Positions 58,143 through 64,000 of a stretch of DNA of 64,000 nt are shown here, piece by piece. The position numbers were made by a program, and so were the translations under genes. The notes beneath the pieces were generated by a model. It was given only the letters and a program-made list of their open reading frames with translations, was not told the DNA's origin and did not search any database. This DNA comes from Knoellia koreensis (GTDB lineage Bacteria; Actinomycetota; Actinomycetes; Actinomycetales; Dermatophilaceae). Location of the stretch: the NCBI RefSeq assembly GCF_013041615.1, contig NZ_JABEPQ010000003.1, positions 372,001 to 436,000 of the forward strand, given 5' to 3'. Position 1 is the first letter of the stretch. Each line of letters starts with the position of its first letter.

Positions 58143-59526
58143 TGGACACTCCCCTTCCCGGAACCGGCACGGCGTCCAGCCGCACCCGCTCGTTGGTCAC
58201 CAGGTCAACACCGGTCCGGCCCGAATACTGCCGGACCGAAATCTCGGTGCCTCCTCGGATCCGGTTGGCGCACACCACGATCGACTCGGATTCATGCTGC
58301 CGCAGGCGCACGATCGTGTTCTCGCTGGCGGACAGGGTCTGTTCCGAGCCACGCCTCAGGGCGACGTGCTCGCGTCGCAGGCGGGCCAGCAGCCGCACCC
58401 AGTCGAGCAGCTCGAGGTTCCAGGTCGACTCGTCCCACGGCATGGCTCCACGGCAGTCCGGGTCGTTGAAGCCGGTCAGACCGACCTCGTCGCCGTAGTA
58501 GAGCATCGGTGCGCCCTCGGCCGTGAACAGGAGCGCCTGTGCCAGCTTTACTGCAGCCACGTCACCCCCGACGTGAGTCAGGAGGCGCTCAGTGTCATGG
58601 CTCCCCAGCAGGTTGAGCATCAAGCCCTTTCGGCCAGCGGGAATCTCGGCGTCGATCGACGCAAGCTCTTTGGCGAAGTGCTCGCCGCCATTGCGCCACT
58701 CGGACACGAACCCGAGGATCGCGTCACGCAGGCGGTAGTTCATGGCGGCATCGGACGTGCGTCCAGTGGTCCACTCCGTCGCGGCCTCCCACACTTCGGC
58801 GACGATGTACTGGTCCGGGTCGTGCGCCTTGACCACACTTCGGAACTGCTCCCAGAAGGGCTCGTTCTCGAGCATGTAGGGCACATCGAGCCGCCATCCG
58901 TCGATGCCGCTGTTCATCCACTTCTGAACCGCGCCGAAGAGGTGGTCCCGCACCACCGGGTTCTGCACGTTCAGCTTGGGCAGGTACCAGCAACCAGAGC
59001 AGGTCTGGTAGTTGGGCACCGGCTGTGCCGAGATCGGGAAGTCCTGGACGAGGAACCAGTTGACGTACTCCGACTCCCCCTCACGCTTCACGACGTCCTG
59101 GAAGAAGGGGTGGTCCCAACCGCAGTGGTGGAACACCGCATCGAGAACCACCTTGATCCCGTGCTCATGGGCGCTGGCTACCAGTCCGTCGAAGGCCACC
59201 TCGCCACCGAGCCGGGGGTCGATGGCGTAGTAGTCGGTGCCGTCGTACCGGTGGTTTGTCGAAGACGCGAACACCGGGGTCAGGTAGAGAGCGTTCACTC
59301 CCAGCGACTCGAGGTGTCCGAGCCGCCGGGTGATCCCCGGCAGGTCGCCGCCCATGAAGTTGTCGCGGGTGGGTGGACTGCCCCATGGCACGACGTTCTC
59401 CGGGTTGGTCGTCGGGTCGGCGTTGTCGAACCGCTCCGGGAAGACCTGGTAGAAGATCGCGTCGCGTACCCAGTCCGGGCCGGGTACGTCCTCGCGGGGT
59501 GTGTCGACCCCGGTCTCGTCACTCAC
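58126..59526 (-). CDS. GH13 maltodextrin glucosidase / neopullulanase-like enzyme
   Basis: This 466-residue cytoplasmic enzyme has no signal. GH13 motifs are present: VVLDAVFHHCGWDH, nucleophile in GIDGWRLDVPY, acid/base in YIVAEVWE and the transition-state Asp in NLLGSHDTER. The N-terminus DWVRDAIFYQVFPERFDN and GGDLPGITRRLGHLESLGVNALYLTPVF are typical of neopullulanase/maltogenic-amylase relatives, although the usual N-terminal domain is absent. It should cut imported maltodextrins to glucose and maltose. GTG 59526 with AAGGAG 10 nt upstream gives the start; the permease gene ends 7 bp before it. Confidence 0.88.
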   Translation of the reverse strand: MSDETGVDTPREDVPGPDWVRDAIFYQVFPERFDNADPTTNPENVVPWGSPPTRDNFMGGDLPGITRRLGHLESLGVNALYLTPVFASSTNHRYDGTDYYAIDPRLGGEVAFDGLVASAHEHGIKVVLDAVFHHCGWDHPFFQDVVKREGESEYVNWFLVQDFPISAQPVPNYQTCSGCWYLPKLNVQNPVVRDHLFGAVQKWMNSGIDGWRLDVPYMLENEPFWEQFRSVVKAHDPDQYIVAEVWEAATEWTTGRTSDAAMNYRLRDAILGFVSEWRNGGEHFAKELASIDAEIPAGRKGLMLNLLGSHDTERLLTHVGGDVAAVKLAQALLFTAEGAPMLYYGDEVGLTGFNDPDCRGAMPWDESTWNLELLDWVRLLARLRREHVALRRGSEQTLSASENTIVRLRQHESESIVVCANRIRGGTEISVRQYSGRTGVDLVTNERVRLDAVPVPGRGVSIVRLD

Positions 59527-59533
59527 TGGGCCA

Positions 59534-60349
59534 TCACTCCTTGACCCCGGTCGCAGCCAAGCCGCGTACCAGGCTCCGTTGCAGGTAGACGAACACGACG
59601 ATGGCGGGCACCGCTGCCACGACCGTCCCCGCCATGAGGTACTGCGGGTATGGCGCGTACTTGCTCGTGAAGGCCGCCAGGCCGAGCTGGATGGTGCGGT
59701 ACTGGTCATCGCTCGTCACCAGCAATGGCCAGAGAAAGTCATTCCAGGCGAAGAGGAAGCTGAACACGGCAGTACTGGCGAGCGCCGGCTTGCACAGTGG
59801 CAGGAGCACCCGCACGAGCACCTGCATCCGGTTGGCACCATCGATCCGTGCGGCCTCGTCGAGTTCGCGCGGCAGCGACAGGAGGTAACCCCGGATGACG
59901 ACGATGCCGAACACGTCCGCAAGTCTCGGCACGATCAGGGCGGTGTAGCTGTTGAACCACCCGAACCGGATGACGAGGTCGAACGCAGGCAGGACGGTGA
60001 GGAAGGTCGGCACCAGCATCGTGGCCACCAGACCGAGGAAGACGACGTTGCGACCGGGAAAGCGCAGCCGGGCGAGGGCGTATGCCGCGAGAGTGTCCAG
60101 GACGAGGTGGCCGGCCACGATGCCCGCCGTCATGACGACCGAGTTGACGTAGTAGTGACCGAAGGGCGCTGCGGACAGCGCCTGGGGGTAGTTGCCCCAC
60201 TCGAACTGATGCGGCACCAGGTAGGGGCCGGTGTTGACCTTGTCGGCCGACTTGAGGCTGGTGGTGATCATCCATGCGAAGGGTGCGACGACGAGCAGGC
60301 TCAGGCCCAGCAGGACTGCGTGACGACTGAGTTGCCGCAGGGCGCTCAT
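59534..60349 (-). CDS. Maltodextrin-type ABC permease (MalG family)
   Basis: The 271-residue membrane protein has six helices and the EAA loop IPRELDEAARIDGANRMQVLVRVLLPLCKPAL, which contacts the ATPase. It forms the inner-membrane channel with the MalF-like protein. An ATGA overlap links the two genes. No ATPase gene is in the operon, so a shared MsiK/UgpC-type ATPase encoded elsewhere must drive it, as is common in actinobacteria. Confidence 0.92.
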   Translation of the reverse strand: MSALRQLSRHAVLLGLSLLVVAPFAWMITTSLKSADKVNTGPYLVPHQFEWGNYPQALSAAPFGHYYVNSVVMTAGIVAGHLVLDTLAAYALARLRFPGRNVVFLGLVATMLVPTFLTVLPAFDLVIRFGWFNSYTALIVPRLADVFGIVVIRGYLLSLPRELDEAARIDGANRMQVLVRVLLPLCKPALASTAVFSFLFAWNDFLWPLLVTSDDQYRTIQLGLAAFTSKYAPYPQYLMAGTVVAAVPAIVVFVYLQRSLVRGLAATGVKE

Positions 60350-61326
60350 GCCTCAGCCCTGCCGCCGAGGCGCCACTGCACCCAGGTGAGCCCAAAGACC
60401 AGGGCGAACCCGGCATACGCGATCGTCGCTCCGTAACCGAACTGTCCGGTGACGAACGCCGTGCGGTAGACGAGGAAGCCGACGACCTCCGTGCCACCGA
60501 GTGGGCCACCCGAAGTGAGCTGGTAGACGAGGTCGAAGCCCTGGAACGTCGCCACGAGTGCCTGGACCACGACGAAGAACGTCATCGGTGCCAGCAGCGG
60601 AAAGGTGATTCGACGCATCGTCTGGAACGGTCCCGCCCCGTCGAGGGCGGCCGCCTCGTAGACCGAGGTGGGGATGGTCTGCATCGCGGTGAGGTAGAGA
60701 ACAGTGTTGAGCCCCAGCTGTTTCCACACGGTGAGCAGGGTCAGGCACAACAGCGCCAGGTGCGGGTCTCCCAACCAGTTGGGTGCGCCGAGCCCCACCG
60801 CCGAGAGGCCGGCGTTGACCGGGCCGGACGCACCGAAGAGGTACTTCCAGACCGCGGCGGCTGCGATCGAGGACGTGACCACGGGCAGGAAGAATGCCGT
60901 GCGGTAGACAGCTCGACCGCGAATCGCCTTGTTGAGCAAGGCCGCAGCGCCCAGTCCGGTGACCACGCTGAGCACGCTGACGCCGACCCCGTAGAGGAGG
61001 GTGACGACCATCGAGTTGCGGAAGTCGGCGTCGCCTGCGAGCTTGCGGTAGTTGTCGAGCCCTACGAACGGCTTGTCCGGGCTGATGCCGTCCCAGTCGG
61101 TGAGGGAGAGCAGCCCGGTGGCAACCAGGGGGTAGACGACGAACAGGCCGATGACCACGAGGGCGGGCGCAAGGCAGGCGACGGCCGTCAGCACCTCTGT
61201 CCGCGAGTAGCGCTCGCGCGAACGGGAACGGAATCGCACTCGCGGACGCGGTCGCGTGGTGGGCACGGCGGGTTCACCACGAGTGTGCGAAACCCTGGTC
61301 ACCGTGCCCACCACGCTGTTGGTCAC
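60346..61326 (-). CDS. Maltodextrin-type ABC permease (MalF family)
   Basis: This 326-residue protein has a basic N-terminus, a first helix near 45-67 (VACLAPALVVIGLFVVYPLVATGLLSLTDWDG) and five more, with the EAA loop IPTSVYEAAALDGAGPFQTMRRITFPLLAP. It pairs with the MalG-like permease. Its GTG start overlaps the binding-protein stop as GTGA, so translation is coupled along the operon. Confidence 0.92.
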   Translation of the reverse strand: MTNSVVGTVTRVSHTRGEPAVPTTRPRPRVRFRSRSRERYSRTEVLTAVACLAPALVVIGLFVVYPLVATGLLSLTDWDGISPDKPFVGLDNYRKLAGDADFRNSMVVTLLYGVGVSVLSVVTGLGAAALLNKAIRGRAVYRTAFFLPVVTSSIAAAAVWKYLFGASGPVNAGLSAVGLGAPNWLGDPHLALLCLTLLTVWKQLGLNTVLYLTAMQTIPTSVYEAAALDGAGPFQTMRRITFPLLAPMTFFVVVQALVATFQGFDLVYQLTSGGPLGGTEVVGFLVYRTAFVTGQFGYGATIAYAGFALVFGLTWVQWRLGGRAEA

Positions 61327-62603
61327 TTGGCTGCGAGGATGCCGTTGACCTGGGACTCAGCGTCAGCCAGCGCCTTGTCGACAGGCTTGCCGTGCAGCGC
61401 CTGTTCCACCTGCTTGGCGAACGCGAGCGACACCTGTGGGTAGAGAGGGGTCGCCGGTCGCGCCTTGGCCGTCGGCAGGGCGTCCACGAACGGTTGCAGC
61501 TCAGGCAGGTTCGTCTTCACGAAGTCCTTGTAGGTGGAGGAGTCGGCGACCGTCTTGCGCACTGGCAGGAAGCCCGTCTTCTCGCTCCAGGACTCGCTCT
61601 GCGCCGGGTCGACGAACCAGGTCAGGAAGGCGCCTGCAGCCTTCTGCTTGTTCTTGTCCGCGGCGAAGACGACGGCTTGTTCGCCACCCATGTTGGTCGC
61701 CGGCTTTCCGTTGCTGGGGTATGGAATCTGGGCGACGCCGAAGTCGAACGGGGGCTTGGGCTTCCAGATGCCAGCCATCCACGAACCCTCCTGGGCCGAG
61801 GCGGCCTTGCCCTTCTCGAACTCACCCCACTGGGTCAGTGGGCTGTCCTTGGTCTTGACCAGGTCCACCCAGTACTGCAGCGCCTCCTTGCCCGCCTCGG
61901 AGTTGAACGCGGCCTTGGTGTTGTCGTCGTTGAGGAACTCACCGCCCGCCTGCCACAAGGACACCTGGAAGTTCCACGTGACGCCCTCACCGTCGGCGCC
62001 GGGGGTGGTGAACAGCTCGAACCCGGGCATACCGGTCTTGGCCCGGATCGTCGCTGACGCTGCCTTGAGCTCATCCCACGTCTGCGGGGGCTTGTTGGGG
62101 TCGAGCCCGGCCTTGGTGAAGAGCGTCTTGTTGTACATCCACGCCATCGTGTTGGACGAGACCGGCACCGAGACCTGCTTCCCGTCCTGCTGGCCGAACT
62201 TGAGCATCTCGGGGTAGATGTCGGACCAGGTGCTCTCGGGCACCAGCGACTTCAGGTCGACAGCCTTGCCGGTCTGGGCCATCCGAGGCACGGTGACCAG
62301 GTCGCCGATGACCACGTCGGGCAGGGTGCGCGACTGGGCGGCCGCCTGGAGCTTGGTGAGCAGATCGGCGCCGGGCACGTTGACGAGCTTGATGGTGGTG
62401 CCGGCATGAGCACCCTCGTAGGCCTTGGCCATCGCCGCGAAGGTGTCAGCGTTGTTGCCGTCCCAGTAGTGCCAGACGGTCAGCTCGGCCTTGGCCGGGC
62501 CGGCGTCGGAGCCGGCGTCGGACGAACCGCCGCACGCGGCGGTGGTTAGTACCGCGATCCCGGCTGCGGCGGCGATCACCGCACGCACAGACTTCGTTGT
62601 CAT
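61323..62603 (-). CDS. Maltodextrin-type ABC substrate-binding lipoprotein
   Basis: The 426-residue protein has a lipoprotein signal (SVRAVIAAAAGIAVLTTAACGGSS, Cys near 24) and an SBP_bac_1 fold: ELTVWHYWDGNNADTFAAMAKAYEGAH, SNTMAWMYNKTLFTKAGLDPNKPPQTWDELKAAS and WNFQVSLWQAGGEFLND. It captures the oligosaccharide for the MalFG-like permeases. It is the first gene of a six-gene leftward operon. GGAGG 4 nt before the ATG is a strong ribosome-binding site, and a LacI-type palindrome lies 18 bp upstream. Sugar identity rests on the two GH13 enzymes in the operon. Confidence 0.92.
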   Translation of the reverse strand: MTTKSVRAVIAAAAGIAVLTTAACGGSSDAGSDAGPAKAELTVWHYWDGNNADTFAAMAKAYEGAHAGTTIKLVNVPGADLLTKLQAAAQSRTLPDVVIGDLVTVPRMAQTGKAVDLKSLVPESTWSDIYPEMLKFGQQDGKQVSVPVSSNTMAWMYNKTLFTKAGLDPNKPPQTWDELKAASATIRAKTGMPGFELFTTPGADGEGVTWNFQVSLWQAGGEFLNDDNTKAAFNSEAGKEALQYWVDLVKTKDSPLTQWGEFEKGKAASAQEGSWMAGIWKPKPPFDFGVAQIPYPSNGKPATNMGGEQAVVFAADKNKQKAAGAFLTWFVDPAQSESWSEKTGFLPVRKTVADSSTYKDFVKTNLPELQPFVDALPTAKARPATPLYPQVSLAFAKQVEQALHGKPVDKALADAESQVNGILAAK

Positions 62604-62620
62604 GGATCCTCCATCACGAT

Positions 62621-62638
62621 TAGTAACTCGTGTTACTA
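62621..62638. promoter_or_regulatory. LacI-family operator of the maltodextrin operon
   Basis: TAGTAAC-TCGT-GTTACTA is an 18-bp dyad with perfect 7-bp arms, 18 bp before the binding-protein ATG. A minus-strand TTGACA at 62670-62675 may be the -35 of the promoter, though no good -10 follows at 17 bp. The LacI protein encoded in the operon is the likely ligand. Confidence 0.65.
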
Positions 62639-62683
62639 GCCGCAAAGAGTGCGCCTGCGGGAGAGGCGTTGTCAAGACCCGGG

Positions 62684-62700
62684 GGTATGCCGCGTGGTCA
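62684..62700 (-). repeat. Extended repeat copy overlapping a stop codon
   Basis: Read on the minus strand this is TGACCACGCGGCATACC; its TGA is the stop codon of the 2-hydroxyacid dehydrogenase gene. The copy at 29685-29701 uses a stop codon in the same way. Confidence 0.65.
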
Positions 62701-63660
62701 CCTCGCGGGCGCGGCCACCACGTCGACGGGGTTGCCGTCGGCGTACGCGAGCACCTGGTCCGCGGCTGCGGCATACAGGGTCTCGAGCACGTCGCGCTCG
62801 ACGTAGCCGAGGTGCGGGGTGGCGGTGACCTGCGGCAGGGCGAGCAGCGGGTCAGAGGCCCCGAGCACCGGCTCGTCGTCGAAGACGTCGATGGCTGCGC
62901 GCCCCGGACGCCCGGCCAGCAGGGACGCCTCGAGCGCACCTGGCGCGACCAGAGCGGCGCGAGAAGTGTTGACGAACAACGCATCCGAGCCCATGCGACC
63001 AAGATCCTCGGCCGTCACGATGCCCCGGGTCGACTCATTCAGAGGGAGGTGAACCGACAGCACGTCGCTCATGGCGAACAGGGCAGCGCGGTCGGGCGCC
63101 ACGGCATACCCCTGCTCGCGTGCCTGCTCGAGCGACCCCTCGCGACCCCACACGAGGATGTCCATGCCGAAGGCCGTGCCGTAGCGCGCGAGGAGTCCGC
63201 CGATCCGGCCGAGCCCCCAGATGCCCAGCGTGCGACCGGCGAGCCGTCGCCCGACGGTGTGCTGCCACTGACCGGAGCGCAACCGCGCGGCCTCCTCGGG
63301 CAGGTTGCGTTGGGCCGCCAGGATGAGCGCCCACGTCAGCTCCGCCGTGGTCACCGGGTCGCTCAGACCGCCGGCGCAGACCGTAACGCCTTGGGCCGCA
63401 AGGGCATCGAGGTCGAGGTGCGCGGTGCTGCGACCGGTCTGGGTGACGAGCCGCACTGTGGTGAGGCGTTCGGCCACCTCTCGGGGCACCCGGGTGCGCT
63501 GCTGGAGCAGCACCGCAGCGTCGAAGCCGTCGAGCCGCGCGACGAGCTCATCGCCCCGGACCGAGTCGGCAAACGCGACGACCTCGTGACCGGCGAGGCG
63601 ACGCGCCGCCTGCGTCTGCGCGAAGGCTCCCGCATAGTCGTCCAGGATCGCGATCCGCAT
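62698..63660 (-). CDS. D-isomer-specific 2-hydroxyacid dehydrogenase family protein
   Basis: The 320-residue NAD(P)-dependent oxidoreductase has the Rossmann motif TLGIWGLGRIGGLLARYG (about 143-160) and the catalytic Arg in FVNTSRAALV, Glu in DVFDDEPV and His in ATPHLGYVE. Family members reduce 2-keto acids or oxidise D-2-hydroxyacids such as phosphoglycerate or glyoxylate; the substrate is not evident. The ATG follows TAGGCT by 6 nt with no ribosome-binding site, so the message is likely leaderless. It is upstream of, but separated by the LacI operator from, the maltodextrin operon. Confidence 0.88.
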   Translation of the reverse strand: MRIAILDDYAGAFAQTQAARRLAGHEVVAFADSVRGDELVARLDGFDAAVLLQQRTRVPREVAERLTTVRLVTQTGRSTAHLDLDALAAQGVTVCAGGLSDPVTTAELTWALILAAQRNLPEEAARLRSGQWQHTVGRRLAGRTLGIWGLGRIGGLLARYGTAFGMDILVWGREGSLEQAREQGYAVAPDRAALFAMSDVLSVHLPLNESTRGIVTAEDLGRMGSDALFVNTSRAALVAPGALEASLLAGRPGRAAIDVFDDEPVLGASDPLLALPQVTATPHLGYVERDVLETLYAAAADQVLAYADGNPVDVVAAPAR

Positions 63661-63666
63661 GGTGGC

Positions 63667-63672
63667 AGCCTA
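63667..63672 (-). promoter_or_regulatory. -10 element of the 2-hydroxyacid dehydrogenase gene
   Basis: TAGGCT on the minus strand, 6 nt before the ATG at 63660. Confidence 0.5.
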
Positions 63673-63699
63673 GGTGCGGAACGCGAGAGCGGGTTGGGG

Positions 63700-63743
63700 C
63701 CGGTGGGCGCCGCCGTCGTGAGGGAAGCAGCGACGCCCACCGG
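63700..63743. terminator. Terminator hairpin, near-identical to one at 55155
   Basis: CCGGTGGGCGCCGCCG (63700-63715) pairs with 63728-63743, allowing two imperfect positions, around a 12-nt loop. It follows the stop of the partial gene at 63755 on the minus strand, the same relation as 55155-55197 to the amylase gene. Confidence 0.65.
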
Positions 63744-63754
63744 GATCGTGGTGA

Positions 63755-64000
63755 TCAGCGGGTCTGGATGCTGATCTCATCGAGGGCGAAGGACTGGCCG
63801 ACGCCGCCTGACTGGCTTGGCGTCTGCACCCGCACCTTCGTGGCACCCGTCCGCTCGACCTTGCCCTGGCCGACCAGCTGGTCGTCGAGGTAGACGGTGT
63901 AGGTCGACCCGGTGATGACCGCCTCGAGCGTCATCCACTCACCGACCGGGTAGGACACCGACGTGTCGACCCAGCTCGAGCCGTCGGTGTAGGACACGCC
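63755..64000 (-). CDS. C-terminal jelly-roll (LamG-like) domain of a protein cut by the window edge
   Basis: The frame is open to the right edge, so only the last 81 residues are visible. They form a beta-rich unit (SSWVDTSVSYPVGEWMTLEAVITG, STYTVYLDDQLVGQGKV, SFALDEISIQTR) like the end of a LamG or DUF1080-type concanavalin fold, as found at the C-termini of secreted glycosidases. With a terminator matching that of the amylase gene, it is probably another secreted carbohydrate-active enzyme. The catalytic part is outside the window, so no function is assigned. Confidence 0.6.
   Translation of the reverse strand, partial: GVSYTDGSSWVDTSVSYPVGEWMTLEAVITGSTYTVYLDDQLVGQGKVERTGATKVRVQTPSQSGGVGQSFALDEISIQTR

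Noticed and set aside
2229-63110. The GTATGCC motif as simple Tyr-Ala codon preference
   Set aside because: It also appears as Gly-Ile with ATA, Arg-His-Thr, Met-Pro starts and between genes, and the octamer edge (G after GTATGCC) is almost invariant. Plain TACGCC Tyr-Ala codons also occur.
1-64000. tRNA, rRNA, CRISPR arrays, riboswitches, phage or transposase genes
   Set aside because: I looked for these and saw none; the gap before the TMEM165-type gene is too short for a Mn riboswitch and serS has no room for a T-box.

Overview
The window is about 70% GC, densely packed and rich in ATGA/GTGA gene overlaps. It reads as an actinobacterial chromosome. The gene set (short-Q-loop cydABDC, a DUF222/HNH protein, an LldD2-type lactate dehydrogenase, EfeOB behind a DtxR/IdeR box, DUF2332, DUF4446) fits a Micrococcales lineage, perhaps Intrasporangiaceae; that placement is inference. 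There is no rRNA, tRNA, CRISPR array, insertion sequence or prophage.

Layout. 1-2.6 kb: an exported phospholipase C (cut by the left edge) and a class-I glutamine amidotransferase. 2.6-12.1 kb: cydABDC followed by a BlaI/MecI repressor and an M56 metallopeptidase, behind a promoter carrying two tandem 17-bp dyads; then a low-MW phosphatase, a TPR protein and a luciferase-like/hemerythrin fusion. 12.1-22.2 kb: housekeeping and small-family genes (SRPBCC, purB, YrdB, YjbR remnant, VOC, TrmH/SpoU methyltransferase, TMEM175, DUF2332, DUF222-HNH, thioesterase, LURP-one). 22.2-26.5 kb: NatAB-like ABC exporter plus a LuxR-type two-component system. 26.5-30.9 kb: MarR and a flavin monooxygenase sharing a palindromic operator, HAD phosphatase, PNPOx-like protein and LldD2.

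31-44.3 kb is an L-fucose utilisation island. It has a 1454-residue secreted enzyme joining a GH20-like and a GH29 fucosidase module, a GntR regulator, an SDR, L-fuconate dehydratase, an aldo-keto reductase (fucose dehydrogenase), L-fuconolactonase, fucose mutarotase and a three-gene sugar ABC importer. Together these release fucose, import it and oxidise it by the non-phosphorylating route. The last step (diketo-deoxyfuconate hydrolase) is not in the window, but an enzyme for the expected product L-lactate (LldD2) sits next door.

44.3-55.1 kb: serS, LysE exporter, DinB-like protein, a lipid kinase with two PAP2 phosphatases, EfeB-EfeO iron uptake, zwf, pheA, DUF4446 and a TMEM165/GDT1 transporter. 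55.2-62.6 kb: a six-gene maltodextrin operon read leftward (binding protein, two permeases, GH13 glucosidase, LacI regulator, secreted alpha-amylase) with a LacI-type palindrome just upstream. 62.7-64 kb: a 2-hydroxyacid dehydrogenase and the C-terminus of another secreted protein.

The most unusual signal is not a gene. The octamer GTATGCCG (reverse complement CGGCATAC) occurs about 57 times by eye in both orientations, against about 2 expected from base composition. It lies in several reading frames, in interdomain linkers, immediately after stop codons and as inverted pairs that form hairpins. This resembles a DNA uptake sequence or HIP1-type genome-wide motif. A second recurring pattern is a TAnnnT -10 element 6-8 nt before the start codon of at least fourteen genes, which predicts leaderless mRNAs and fixes several start codons.
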